Below are positions 46,362 to 58,387 of a stretch of DNA of 64,000 bases, piece after piece (position 1 is the first letter of the stretch; each line of letters starts with the position of its first letter). The notes beneath the pieces were generated by a model. It did not search any database and was not told where the DNA came from. It was given only the letters and a program-made list of their open reading frames with translations. Made by a program: the position numbers and the translations under genes. The DNA comes from Pneumocystis sp. 'macacae' (taxonomy: Eukaryota; Ascomycota; Pneumocystomycetes; Pneumocystales; Pneumocystaceae), in assembly GCA_018127085.1 (NCBI GenBank), contig CM030722.1:124001-188000 (forward strand), written 5' to 3'.

Positions 46362-47460
46362 TCAGTCGTCCACTAAAATATCATCAATCAGTCTATTTTC
46401 TTCGTCTATATGTCTTATGTAATTATAATTTTGTTTTAGAAAGCCTAAACCAGGTATTTTTGAACATAAAGTTGTGAAAAAAGCTGTTAATATATCCTAA
46501 TAAAAATTGAATAAAAAAATATCTTGAAAAAAGTTATACTTTTAGAAAAAAAAAAATTCCATAGTGTGGAACTCGTTTCCAACCTCTAGCATACATAATA
46601 ATACTTCGATAAATGCATCCACCTATACAATATACAATGAACGCAATTGATAAACTAAGTAGATAAGCTTATGTGATAATGGGCTTTAAAATCCATACAT
46701 AATACCAAAAACAACACCCCGTCTAATTAGATGCTTATTTAATGTCTTTGAGCATGCATACGCTAAATATGGTTTATATAACTTGAAAAAAAGTGTTTAA
46801 AATATATACCAGTATGCCATTCAAAAAAATATGCACATGAATTAATATCAGCGATGAAAAAGATAAGTGACTTCTCTATATATTAACATATATAGTTGTT
46901 AAATTTAGTGTAAAAATGAACCTTTTTATGCATATGAGGATTACATATAAAACTTATTGTAGTACTTTTTCGAAATGTAGTATTTCCAGGACATAAAGAC
47001 CCATTTTCGTACTGAAGGACTAGCTTTTCCCCCTGAAAATGTACATTTGATGGGGTGCTTCTATTTGATCGTTAAAGTTATTTTTCCTTAACATGAAAAT
47101 AAATACCCAATTGAAAATGTTTCGTTTTTATCAGTATAGATTGCACTAACATTTTCATGATTTATTCCATGAATTTCTGCTGTATTAGATATAAGAGGTG
47201 CACAAATATTAATACAGTAACTTCTGTTATTTCTCTCATCTTTTACAAGCCAATTATATCTGTTGGATAGTAAATAAAATATAATCTTGAGAATAATCTA
47301 TTTCTAACCCATCCTTATCTGTTCTTTGAAGACCTCGTAAATCAACATATTGGTTAGTTTTTGGGTTTGTTGCAGTACATAGAGAATTAGTGTGATTTAT
47401 AATTGTACCTGAGGCAATCATAAATGTTATAGAGCATAAAATAACTCTAAAAAATAACAT
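46362..47460 (-). CDS. MRH-domain membrane receptor (Mrl1/Atg27 type)
   Basis: Six or so small exons from ATG 47460 to TGA 46362. The first 20 residues (MLFFRVILCSITFMIASG) form a signal peptide. The luminal part has paired cysteines and MRH signatures: SLCTATNPKTNQYVDLRGL, RSYCINICAPL, and KLVLQYENGSLCPGNTTF followed by RKSTTISFICN, then SCAYFFEWHTAYACSK. One transmembrane segment follows (LSIAFIVYCIGGCIYRSIIM) and a cytosolic stretch ARGWKRVPHYG, as in Mrl1 and Atg27, then an acidic tail. Such proteins cycle between Golgi, endosome and vacuole as cargo receptors or in membrane supply for autophagy. The two families share this layout and I cannot choose between them by eye. Inner exon borders are approximate. 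Confidence 0.75.
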
Positions 47461-47577
47461 TTTTTGAGTTTTAAAGGTATTTTGTGTTTGTTTAGTGACG
47501 AATTTGTTTGAAAAAAGGTTAAATACTTTATTTCTGATTTACTGTTTCGAGATTCTGGACACGTATTCCGAATATCA

Positions 47578-49170
47578 ATGCAATTATTGCATAAAAAGTA
47601 TTGGTTTCATCAGAAGAAAGGTAATAGTAATATGTTATTGTGTTTTTAAAGTTAAAATTGATTTTTTGTTTTTTGAAAAGAATTTGGTCGTTTTTTATTA
47701 GTAATAGTTATTATTTTTTTAACATCGTTTATTGTTTATGAATTATACTTTTTGTGTAATGAAAATAGCTGTAGTTTTTCTTCGGGACATATTTGGGGGT
47801 CTTTCTTTCAGAGCAAATTTTTGTTTGATCCTATTGCATTTATAATTTATTTTTTATGGTGGATTTTCTTAATCTTTTCTTGGGCTTTTCTCCCTGGGTA
47901 TTTTAAAGAAGGAAATATTTTGGACAATGGGACCCGTTTGTCCTATAAAATCAACGGTAATACTATGTTTTTTAATCTTTTTTATATAATATGATTTTAG
48001 GGTTTCGTACTTTGATTTTTGTTTTAAGTATTTGTATTATAGGATTTTATTTGAAAGGCATAAGCTTTTTGGAATTTGTATGGAATCATTATCTTGGATT
48101 GGTTACTAGTTCTTTGATATTTTCTATAGCACTTTCATGCTATACTTATGCTTGTAGCTTTTTAACTGGTCGGTCTCTTTCAAAGACAGGTAATACCGGT
48201 AATCATATTTGTGATGTAAATATCCATCTAAGATATATTTTGTAACCTATTGTAGTTTTATATGGGTAGAGAGCTGAATCCTAGAATTGGGTTATTTGAT
48301 ATTAAGGAATTTGTTGAATTAAGGCCCGGTATTATTCTTTGGGTTGTACTCAACTTGTCGTTTGCTGCTCATCAATATATCCATCTAGGACAGATTACAA
48401 ATAGTATGGTACTTGTTTGTTTTTTCCAAATATGGTATTGTGTTGATTCGCTTTGGAATGAAGAACTTGTTTTAACTACTATGGATATTACGTATGATGT
48501 TCTAAGTGTCTTATTATTATTAGTTTATTAATAATAGAACCGAAGGGTTTGGATATATGTTATGTTTTGGATCTATTACATGGGTTCCATTTATTTATTC
48601 CTTTCAAGCACGATATTTAGCGTTTCATCCTGTTTATTTAAGTAATTTTGTTGTTATTGGGATTATTTTACTTCAATGTTTGGGTTTTTGGATTTTCAGA
48701 GGTGCAAATAGTCAAAAAAATGCTTTTAGAAAAAATCCAGAAGCTTCAAGTGTTCGACGTAAGATTTTTTGTCTAAGAATTATCGTTAATTTTGATTTAT
48801 AGATCTAGCATATATAACAACTGAAAGAGGTAATAAGCTGATTATAAGTGGATGGTGGGGAAAATCTCGACATATAAATTACTTCGGTAAAGATATTGAT
48901 TCTCTATATAATGAATAACTTATTAGGTGATTGGCTTATGGCATGGGCATGGTGTTTTTCTACTGGATTTGAAAACCCTATAACATACTTTTATGTTGTT
49001 TATTTTACTGTATATTGTCCATGATCTGTGTTTTTTGGGACTTATTCTTATAGATTTTACTAATTCATAGAGAACGTCGTGACAATCATATGTGTAGTAT
49101 AAAATATGGTAAAGATTGGGATAAATATTGTCATCGAGTGCCTTATAGAATCATTCCATATATATATTAA
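47578..49170 (+). CDS. ERG24: sterol C-14 reductase Erg24
   Basis: About six exons, start at [14 protein letters not shown] (47578) spliced to [17 protein letters not shown]. Many membrane segments; the conserved core reads [20 protein letters not shown], then [50 protein letters not shown], and the C-terminal NADPH/sterol motifs [20 protein letters not shown] and [13 protein letters not shown]. This is the ERG4/ERG24 family; the LLTTMDIT-type and SGWWGxxRHxNYxGD motifs fit C-14 reductase. The enzyme acts in the ER after lanosterol 14-demethylation. The N-terminus lacks the usual FEFGGPIG block, so one more 5' exon may be missing. TPT1 follows 138 bp downstream on the same strand. Confidence 0.87.
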
Positions 49171-49308
49171 AGTATGGTTAGAAAAAATAAGTAAATTGTT
49201 TTTTGTGTATCTTATATATATACTATATACCAATATTGATGGAACGTATTTCGTGTAAAATATCTTAGTTTCTTATCGTAAAAACGAAAAATTTATGAAA
49301 TCGATTTA

Positions 49309-50018
49309 ATGTCGGTTTCTAATGAAACTTGGTCGCGGAAACTGTCTAAGGTTTTACGACATTCTGCACCTAATTATGGGCTTTATATGAATATTGATGG
49401 GTTTGTTTCTGTAAATGCTTTAGTAAGATCCTCTTTTTTATGAGTTATTTATTTTTACAAAAATAGCTGTCTCATTCTGCTTTTAGGGGACTAACCATTT
49501 CCCAACTTAAGCAGGTTGTTGCTGAAAATAATAAGTCTCGATTTGTTCTTCACACTGATCCTCAAACACAAGAACTTTTCATTCGAGCTGCTCAAGGTCA
49601 TTCAATCCCTCTTCAAGATGATCTCCTTTTTGAGCGTGTTGTTTCTAAAGATCAGCTTCCGAAAACAACTGTTCATGCAACAACTCGTCAAAAATGGATT
49701 CAGATTTGTAAGTCTGGTGGATTATCTTCGATGAAACGCAATCACATTCACCTCGCTTCCTATCCAGAATGTTTGGGCGGCGCTAATGTTTCTCAGATAC
49801 GCATTTCTGCTGATGTTCTCATCATCATCGATGCTCAGAAAGCATTTGATCATGGTATTCCCTTTTTTTGGTCTACAAATAATGTACTTTTGACACCAGG
49901 TGCTCCTGCAACACCTGGTTGGCTTCCAATACAATATCTCACCGGCGCTATTACACGTACTGGTAGAACTCTTACACCTCCTCTTGATTCCTTTGTTTCT
50001 GTTCCTGTAACACCTTAA
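49309..50018 (+). CDS. TPT1: tRNA 2'-phosphotransferase Tpt1
   Basis: Two exons, join(49309..49422, 49467..50018), 221 residues. Exon 1 gives LSKVLRHSAPNYGLYMNIDG, the Tpt1 signature (LSKxLRH); exon 2 has LTISQLKQVVAENNKSRF, IRAAQGHSIP, VHATTRQKWIQICKSGGLSS, MKRNHIHLAS and ISADVLIIIDAQKAFDHGIP. The catalytic Arg-His-Arg-Arg set of the family is in LRH, RAAQGH and the RQKW/RNH blocks. Tpt1 removes the 2'-phosphate left at the splice junction after tRNA ligation, passing it to NAD+. Exon 2 has noticeably more C-ending codons than neighbouring genes such as ERG24. Confidence 0.92.
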
Positions 50019-50897
50019 TTTCATGTTTTTTTCTTTTTTATTTTTTGTTGGTTTTTCATAGGAAATGTGAATGTCTATTACTTTTTATAAATTTGATATT
50101 ATCGGGATATATATGCTATACTCTATATTGTGAGCAATTATATTATTTGTTTTCATTGATATATTCGACGTTTTGTTTAGTTATTGAAAAAAAATATAAA
50201 GATTGCTTATATTGTATATAATATTGGTTGTATTTGTTTAATTAAGCATTTTTATATCTTTATTTGTTTATATTTATGCTTTTTTTATTTCTTTTCTATG
50301 AAGTAATTGATAAGTTTGTTTATCGTAAGACGATAAGGTTGGGTTTTTGTTTTATATTAAGTCTACATGCATATTTATCTATATTTTTTATTTTTGATAG
50401 TTTTTTTCTTTATGTAAGTAAAAATATAAAATTTAGCTAGATATTTTGGTTTTATATGTGATTATGAGTAATTGATTGGAATATATTTAATTAAAAATAT
50501 TGTATAATATATGAATTTTAGATAAACATATAAATAATAAGTATTTGTTATTAATATTTTTTTATTAGGTAAATGGTTAATATCTGATTAAAGAAAATAT
50601 GTTCATTTATCTTAAATAGATTTTATTATATATAAAATGAGTTTATATTATATATCTAAAAAAAGAGCTATAAAATCAAGATTGGATATTTTTATATTGC
50701 AAATCATATAAAAAAATAAATAGAAGCTGAAAATATCAGTTGTTTTATTTTCAAATACTAAATAAATGGTAAACTTTACAAGAGTAAAAAGTTTAAAAAA
50801 TATATACAGTGAATGCTCGATGTTTGTATTTATATAGAGTATGTTTATATAACACAGTAGATTATAAATGGTAATTGTACAGTTTCCTTAATACATA
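50019..50897. other. AT-rich convergent intergenic region
   Basis: 879 bp between the convergent stops of TPT1 and the FIT-family gene. Very AT-rich with scattered TTTATTTT and TATATA runs; no gene, RNA or array found. Unusually long for a convergent gap in this compact window. Confidence 0.45.
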
Positions 50898-51819
50898 TTA
50901 GCATGAAAGCCCAAGGATTTTTTTTCCAACAGGATTCTTAGGCCCAAAAAAGTAAATACTTGCCCATGTGAAATATCCTATAATCAATCCGGTTATCTAA
51001 AAATAATAATAGGTATATATTTTTTTAAAAGAGTTTATATACTTTTTCCATTAATGTATGAAAATAGCATGCAGTCATAAGCAACATAAACCACCATAAA
51101 AATAACAAAGTAATGATAATCTATTTTAATTAGCATATAAATTGATTTTATATAAAACAAATAACTATTGTTTGAGGCTGTTTTGCATATCTCTGGTCAG
51201 AATTTAGTGTGAGTAAAAGTTCTGACCACAAAAAAAGTGATGCATGTGTTAAAAGAAAGGCTTTTTAAGTTAGTTTATTTTATGTATGATCGGGTAGTAA
51301 ACCATGGCCACTAAAATCATATCCCCCCGTCCATTTTTCTCCTGCTAATTTACATTTTTTTGAAGAATATATAGAATTTTCGTTAATTTTATTTAATTTC
51401 GAATTATAAAATTTACAGCTTCCTCCTGTCCATATAAAAACTCGGTCCATAATTGAAGAACCAAAAAACCATTGTGTAATAAAAAACCACCATAATGTTA
51501 CAAGTAGCCATCTTAAGCATGCTTTTGGTATATTTCTATATTGAATTCTTGATAAATGGTATAGAAAAGCTATAGTTGTCCAAAACCATCCTAATTTAAC
51601 AAAAACAACATTAAATATATTTGAACTATGAGAAAAATAGGATTTATGTGTTTTATTGTTTAATTTAAAAAGAGTTCCTAGTATAATTGTTATAGGATAT
51701 ATTGCTAAAACTGGTGTTTCTATGTGTTTTGAGTTATTTTTAAATATTGGAAGATCATCTGCATATGTATTTAAATTTTCATAAGTTTCACAATCTTTAT
51801 CTTGCGTTCTGGTATCCAT
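50898..51819 (-). CDS. SCS3: FIT-family ER protein Scs3/FIT2 (lipid droplet formation)
   Basis: Four exons from MDTRTQDKDCETYENLNTYA to GPKNPVGKKILGLSC. Several transmembrane segments; the conserved FIT core includes NVFVKLGW-type sequence (FNVVFVKLGWFWTTIAFLYH), then WFFGSSIMDRVFIWTGGSC, and CKLAGEKWTGGYDFSGH spliced to AFLLTHASLFLWSELLL. The last His (in LTHAS) and the His in FSGH are the catalytic histidines of the acyl-CoA diphosphatase model for FIT2. Later exons give FMLLMTACYFHTLMEK and TGLIIGYFTWASIYF. FIT2/Scs3 proteins keep ER phospholipid balance and help lipid droplets bud. Splice phases across all three introns fit. Confidence 0.87.
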
Positions 51820-52751
51820 TTCTTTTATAATTATTGTTTCTCAGTGTCAAAATATATATATATAATTTTTCATAAGGTTCTATTAAAAGGTTTAAGAATT
51901 TAATAATGTACCGTGAACTAATTTTCTTATGTATTAAGCAAAAATATGAATAATTAATATATAAATGGTTAAAAAATTATTTATTAAGAGGGCTTTTGTT
52001 CTATGGATGATTTTTTATGAGTGTTTATTTGTAAAAAGTTTCTTTTTCAAGATATGTCTAATTATTTAAAATGAATCCTATAAATAAAAATTTGTTTTTT
52101 TCATAATAAATAATTATATTACAGAATATAGGAATTTTGAAAAAAGATATAATGTATGTTGATGAAAATCGATTTTCTAAATGATTAAAAAAATAGTATA
52201 TGGTATATGATTTGTAAAAAAATGTTTTATTTATTGTTTTGTTATTTATAAAAAATGAGTAATTATTTTAAAAAATATTATTTGTTTTGTTAATTATATA
52301 GTGTTATATAGTTTTAAAAATTATAAAAGTAAACTTCGAATTTATTCGTTTTAATAGTATATAATTAATTATAAATTATATCAAAAGCTAAGTTATTAAA
52401 AAATTATAGAATCAATGCTATTTGTTTTTGTTATTATTAGTTATTAAGTATTTTTGATTAATAACTTAAATACAAGAGTTAATTTTTTGGATAAAGTATT
52501 ATACAGTGTTATAGATACGATTATAGAATTAAATATTTTCTTTTAAAGATCAGGATGAATAGTATGTTGAATAGTTATGTTGAAAGCATTTGAAATTTTT
52601 TAAAATTTAAAATATACTGAATAAGAGAAAATTGGGTGAATATATAAGTAAAACATAATAAATTTCCTGCCTATTGGTTACGTTTCTGAGTAATTTAATT
52701 ATTTTTTATCATATAAAAATATTGATTACAAAAAAAACACGTTTTTTCTGT
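51820..52751. other. AT-rich intergenic region, nothing recognised
   Basis: 932 bp between MKK1's stop and the FIT gene start, both minus strand. Extremely AT-rich, with long T-rich and A-rich stretches; must contain the FIT-gene promoter. No ORF over about 60 codons and no RNA gene seen. Confidence 0.45.
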
Positions 52752-54143
52752 TTATAAAGGTAACTCTAAAATTTGTTTTATCCATTTTGCCATATCAATT
52801 TCAATAATACTGTAACTTGATATCCTATAATTGTTAGAAATTTGAAGATTCTAATGAAAGAGTATACCAGGGATGCTTTAGCATTTGTTGAGAGTCAGGT
52901 CTTTTTGTCCCATCTCTCTCTAAGCTAAAACAATTTAGTGGATAATAATAAGGTTATTATAGTTACCAGATTTTTAAAAAATGTTTAAAATTTTCTGACC
53001 ATTTTATTTTATTAATTGGTTCATCAACAAGTTCTAAATTTGAAATATTGACAATATAATTTAAAAGTTCAATAGGTACTAAAGGTGGTTCGCCTTCTGG
53101 TGGAAAAGGAAATCTGTTTTGAGAAATTTCCATTAACGTCAATCCAAATGACCAAATGTCTGATGTTACACTATATGTTTCACCTTTTATTCTCTCTGGT
53201 GCCATGTAATAGGAAGTGCCTGTAAATGTTTTTGCCATGGAGTTTACAAGTTCTCCAGAAACTCCGAAATCACATAGTTTTACATGTCCTTCAAATGTCA
53301 TTAAAATGTTTGAAGGCTTAATATCTATATGTTGGTTAAATTATATTGAGTGATAAAAATTCGTATACCTCTATGAATAATTTTACGACTATGCAAATAG
53401 CTTAATCCTTTTAATATGCTTTCTGCAATCTTTTTAATAGGATGTTCTCCAATACGTGCACCGTTTGCTTTTGCTTTTTTATATAGCTTATCTAATGAAC
53501 CACCTGCACAGTACTCCATTGCCATCGAAATACTACAAATTGTTTCATTTATAAAAGTACCGTAATATTGAACAATATATTTTGAAGAGCATGTTTTGTT
53601 AATTGAAAGTTCTCTTAAAATTTGTTGTTGAGTTTTTGGATTTGCATCAACTGATATTGTTTTAAGAGCAAATAATGTTTTTGTGTGTTTTAAAATGCAC
53701 TTACTAACACTTCCACTGATACCTTCTCCAAGTTTTTCTAGTTCTATAATCTGGTTTGTTTGTGCTGCGTGTTGCCAATCTTCGTCTAAAAGATTTTTTA
53801 CAATATCAGAGGAATTACATCGAAATGTCTTTAAAGGCATATCCTGCTTTTTCATTAGACTTTTAATACAAAAAGAAACATCTTTCTGTATTTCGACGTC
53901 ATTTGATGATTCTCTATATTTATTATATATTAGTTTTTTCATTTTTCCTTTATAAACATACTCTGTATCAAAAACATGTTGTGTTAATGATTCCAAAGGA
54001 ATCGAAAGTCTTAAAATAGGGATTTCGTGAGCTTTTAATTTCTTTTTTATTTCTTTTTCTCTATTTTTAATCAATGAAACTTCTGTACTTGTTTTTACTT
54101 TTCTATTTATTGTTGTATTTACTGTTGTGTTTGCTAAACACAT
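52752..54143 (-). CDS. MKK1: MAP kinase kinase of the cell-wall integrity pathway (Mkk1/Pek1)
   Basis: Four exons, ATG 54143 to TAA 52752. A 130-residue N-terminal extension precedes the kinase domain: glycine loop [16 protein letters not shown]-type Lys in [45 protein letters not shown] restored by splicing near 53325, [19 protein letters not shown] (activation loop with the Ser and Thr sites), APERI, and [15 protein letters not shown]. The terminal exon adds [17 protein letters not shown], as in Mkk1. Mkk1/Pek1 passes the signal from Bck1-type MAPKKK to the Mpk1/Pmk1 MAP kinase when the cell wall is stressed. All catalytic residues are present. The final intron (donor GTATAC after HPW) decides between this C-terminus and an earlier stop. 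Confidence 0.88.
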
Positions 54144-54385
54144 TTATGTTACTATTTTGTCGTTTTAAACCTAAATATATATTAACAAAAAATTGATTTT
54201 ACACTTTTTAATAAAGTTTTATTAGTGTTTTGTTGAGTTGTTTTTCTTATTTTTATACTTTTACTTCTTTTATTGTCGTTGATATTTTTATCGATAACCA
54301 TCATAAGATAAGCTCGTAGTGTGTGCGAGACTAACGATAAGTGATAAGATATTAATATATAGAAATTTAAATAAGGCGCATTAGA

Positions 54386-54939
54386 ATGATAACATTAGAT
54401 TCAGTGGATCTTTTATATAACAGAAGAGAAGAAAATGTTTCATTTTCTGTGCGTCGACGTGCACTATTAAAGAAAAAGCTATCTCGAAGAATGAGTGATG
54501 TAATGTTAACTGATGTTAAATGCGAGCATTGCGGAAAAGGTTATAAACATATTGGATGCCTTTCTAAACATTTGTAAGTACTTTTCTGTATTTTTCGTTT
54601 CTGTAGAAGCTCTGTCTACAAGGAAACAGATTCACTTTAAGATTATTATTTAATTTATATTTTGTTGTTATTACTCTTTCTTGAAGCTAATAATGTGACA
54701 GATGGGAACATACAGTATATTTTAATCCGAAACTTTCAATATCAAAGCATCAACAAGTACAATTGCTTGAAGCTGCTGCAATTTTAATCCAGATGAATCA
54801 ATCATCTGTGCTTCAAACGGTGCCTATTGATATTTTGTTTCAGCCACATGGATCTTTTATTGGGAGTATTCACAGTTATAGAAATCATACAAAATCCATA
54901 GAAAAATCTGAAGATGTCATTATGGCTCTTACAAAATGA
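54386..54939 (+). CDS. small C2H2 zinc-finger protein, fungal type
   Basis: Two exons, join(54386..54573, 54702..54939), 141 residues; the 128-bp intron is longer than most. A basic region (VRRRALLKKKLSRRMSD) precedes a single C2H2 finger CEHCGKGYKHIGCLSKHLWE, whose second His is restored by the splice (LSKHL|WEH). After it comes FNPKLSISKHQQVQLLEAAA, a segment I recall from uncharacterised ascomycete C2H2 proteins, and a short tail. Function is unknown; one finger with a flanking basic region suggests nucleic-acid binding. It is divergent from MKK1 with 242 bp between the starts. Confidence 0.78.
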
Positions 54940-55399
54940 ATGATTTTCCAATTAATCAATTTTTAAGTAAAAAAATGGATATAAAATATCTTAGTATTTT
55001 TTTTGTCAACATTGTGTCATATTATGCTTTTTGATTCAATTATTTTATATTTTTATTCTCAAATAATCTTTGATATCTGTTATTTTTATCCTATTATCAT
55101 TAGGCACAGGTTGTCTATATATATTTAAGAATGATATCTGCTTTGATAGTTTATTTTTGGAAAAAGAGACTCTGCTTACTGAATAAATTTATATTATGTA
55201 TCTTTATTTTTCTTTTTGTGTATTTATTTTTTTCTTATTTCTTTTATTTAATCATTTTATTTAAAAGATTTTTAAATGTTTTACGACTCGTTTCACAACT
55301 GATATCGACGTCATGAAACAGAGAATATGAATATAGGGCAAATAGAACATGAAGAAATAGACTATTTTTACTGAAAATTTCCTTATTTAAATATCTGTA
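54940..55399. other. intergenic region, nothing recognised
   Basis: 460 bp between the C2H2 gene and KRI1, same strand, T-rich in the middle (about 55190-55280). Should hold a terminator and the KRI1 promoter. Confidence 0.45.
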
Positions 55400-57318
55400 A
55401 TGCATCTATTAGAAGAGGATGGGGATTTAGAAGTATCGGATGCGTTTGTTATCAATGAAGAGTATGCTCGACGATATGAATACAATAAGTCACGAGAAGA
55501 GCTGCACCGATGTAGGTCTAGTGTTTTTTTGCGTTTTTTTGTTTATTTCATGGAATATGTATTTAATTTCTTTTTTTGAATAGTAAAAGATAAGTATGGG
55601 AGTGAATATGAAGATACAGGGGATTCAGAGACAGAAGATGAAATTGGGGATCTTGCAACACCATCTATGAATGCAGCGATTCTTGAGACGATTTTTAAGA
55701 TACGTACTAGAAATCCGGAGATTTATAGGTCGGATGTGGATTTTTATAGACATGTGAAAGAGGAAAAGATATCTCATGACAAGTCGAAGCCAATATATTT
55801 AAGTGATTATTATCGTGATCGGTTATTGAGTGTGCGCTCGAATCAGTTTAAAGAAAAGGATGATGATGATAAGTTGTGTGTTGTAAATGAATCGACATAT
55901 GTGGATGAGCAACGTGCTTTAAAAGAAGAAATAATGAATGTTATACATAAGGAAGCAACTGACGATAACTTCTTGACATTACGGAAGAAAAACAAAGAGG
56001 AGTTGGAAGAGGAGGATGAAGCATATAAGGATTTTTTAATGAATAGGGTCAGTGATAAAGCAGGTAAAGATATTTTGCGGCAATGGATTGATGTCAGTAA
56101 TAAGATATTACATGGGAATCTTTTTAATGAGATAGATGATGAAAAATTTTTGTTTAGGTTAGATATAGAGTCTGTTGGTAAAAGAAGTTAACCTGTTTTA
56201 GCTATGTTCTTAACCGGGGATGGATTGATAAAGATGGTAATCGTATTGCTTCTTATGATGAGGTTATTAAAGGGCTTGAATCTGACGAATCATTTGACGA
56301 AAAAGTGGACGAATTTGAGGCAAAATATAACTTTCGTTTTGAAGAAGATGATGCAAATCAAATTGTAAGTTATTCTCGAAACATTACGTCTGTACGTCGG
56401 AAAAATGAAAAAAGAAAGCAAATACGGGAAAAAAAAAATCAAGTAAAATATATGGAAAGGTTGAAAAAAGAAGAAGAAATATCACGTTTGAAAAAATTAA
56501 AAAAAAAAGAGTTGACAGAAAAACTTAAGAAAATTGCTGAAGTAACAGGCGATCCTAGTATGTTTTTAAGGAAAAGAAAACTCTTTTTTCTAATTTTCTT
56601 AGCCCTTAAATTTGAAGATATTGATATCGAAGGTGATTTCGATCCTGATCGTTGGTCAGCACGTATGGATGAAATTTTTGATGAAGTATATTATAATAAA
56701 AAAGTAAATGAATTGGTTCACTGAATTTTCTAATATTTTTAAGGAAAAGAAGCCTATTTTTGATGATGATATAGATATAACAGATATTGATCCGGATTAT
56801 AAAGAACCTTTAAAAGATAATATTGATGTTGAGGTTTTCCAGAGGGAATCTGAAAACAGTCAAATAGAATTAGGGGAAAGTACATTAATTACTAAATTAT
56901 CGAAAAGGGAAAAAGAAAATAGGAAAAAAAAACTTGATTCTATGTTAGATCAACACTATTATACGGTATTTGACATTTATTCTTAATTATTATTAAGTTG
57001 TTTTAGATTAGTGCTAAAGAAAATGGCCTATTTAAGTATCAACAAGTTGATCCTTATGTTTTTGGACTTAGTCGTGCTGATATTTTATATGCAAATGATA
57101 ATGAATTAAACGAATATGTAAGTCTTAAGAAACTTACTCCTTACAAAAACAAAGAATTGCATGAAAGAGATAAGAAAAAGTATGGTAAAAAGAAACGTCT
57201 TAAAGAATGGAGAAAAAAGATTTGGGGAGAGCATTATGATAATCAAAATGATATAACTATTGAAAAGAGTAATGCAAATATTATACTTAGTAATAAAAAA
57301 TTAAAGAAGGGAATATAA
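55400..57318 (+). CDS. KRI1: ribosome biogenesis protein Kri1
   Basis: About six exons from MHLLEEDGDLEVSDAFVINE to KKLKKGI. Conserved blocks: FVINEEYARRYEYNKSREEL spliced to KDKYG, then YLSDYYRDRLLS, a splice at about 56159 that yields YVLNRGWIDKDG (Kri1 core), FRFEEDDANQIVSYSRNITS, a Lys/Arg/Glu-rich coiled-coil stretch, and the C-terminal domain with FGLSRADILYANDNELNEYV, then LKKLTPYK and the basic tail. Kri1 is a nucleolar protein that works with Krr1 in 40S subunit assembly; RPS3 and TSR2 in this window act in the same pathway. Highly charged throughout. Ends 46 bp before the convergent MTQ2 stop. Confidence 0.88.
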
Positions 57319-57364
57319 AGGAATGTAAGTTTGTGTTTTGGATTTGCGGGTTAATTTATATGAC

Positions 57365-58260
57365 TTAATATAAATGTTTTGTATTTTTACTAAACCTAAT
57401 GACATAAAGTTTTTCAAGCCCTGTTTTTCTTTCGAGTACAATCTGCATACAATTATTAAGTAGATTATTAAATATATATTTATATGTACTTGACTTCTCA
57501 TATTCCAACGTGTTTTCATGAAATTTGCAATTTTTTCTGGTTTGTTTTCAGAAATTGCAACTAAGTAAAGAAGACCATGGTCAGATAAGATTTCCTTGCT
57601 CTAGTTAATATTTTTTTATATTTTCTTTACAAACATTAACGTAATCTAAAAGTTTATAAGTAATTTCCATGCCCTCTATACCGCCTGCCCATGTATTTTC
57701 CATATTTTTATTCATATGCAGTTCTTTGGATTCTGTAGGAACATAAGGTGGATTAAAAATAAGTAAATCAATGTTATTTATAATATATAGTCCTTGTGTT
57801 AGATTTGTATGTATAACATCCAAATAAAATGAAAGTGCTGGATCTGAGTTTACTATCGATGTTTTTAACGTAGCTTTGCAAGCTTCTAATGATATATCTG
57901 TACATAAATGAACTTTTTGTATTATTTTTCTATGTTTCAATGAATTTAATTAACCTACAGGATTTTGAAGGTCCAAAAATAGCTGTTTGCAAAAATACAG
58001 AAACACAGCCAGAACCTGAACTATTTCATGTAAATTAAATGCATTTTAATTTATTTTACTTTCCCTATCTCTAAGCACAATGGAATTTCTGAAAGATTTC
58101 TTAGTAAATTTAAATCTTGTTCTAGGGCATCCAAAAGAATAAACGTATCCTCTAGTCATATCAATGAAAGGATATATTGTTCATTCATAGTACCTGATGG
58201 CTCATATACCTCTTGGAATGCTTTTTGACGTAAATGAGATAACTCAGGTGTGGGAAGCAT
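57365..58260 (-). CDS. MTQ2: eRF1 methyltransferase Mtq2
   Basis: About six short exons from MLPTPELSHLRQKAFQEVYE to the stop at 57365. After the VYEPSG start come LLDALEQDLNLL, then LEIGSGSGCVSVFL (AdoMet-binding motif I, completed by splicing), CTDISLEACKATL, and the catalytic NPPYVPTESKEL motif. C-terminal exons give LLSDHGLLYLVAISENKPEK and VLERKTGLEKLYVIRFSK. Mtq2 with Trm112 methylates the Gln of the GGQ motif of eRF1 and also acts in large-subunit maturation. eRF3 (SUP35) in the window is part of its substrate complex. Splice borders are approximate for two inner exons. The 128-bp gap to the Yippee stop (58388) is the only room for its promoter. Confidence 0.87.
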
Positions 58261-58387
58261 AGGGTTTAGAAATAGTGAATTTAAATATAAATGTTTGTTT
58301 AAAAATGGATAAATATTATAGCAAAGGATATCAATAGTTTGTTAAAAAAGCAGAGAAAAACACAAAAACATAAGTCAAATAAAATAT

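Noticed and set aside
55131..55316. 61-residue hydrophobic ORF between the C2H2 gene and KRI1
   Set aside because: It is a product of T-rich sequence (Phe, Leu, Ile, Tyr runs) with no conserved pattern and no splice context.
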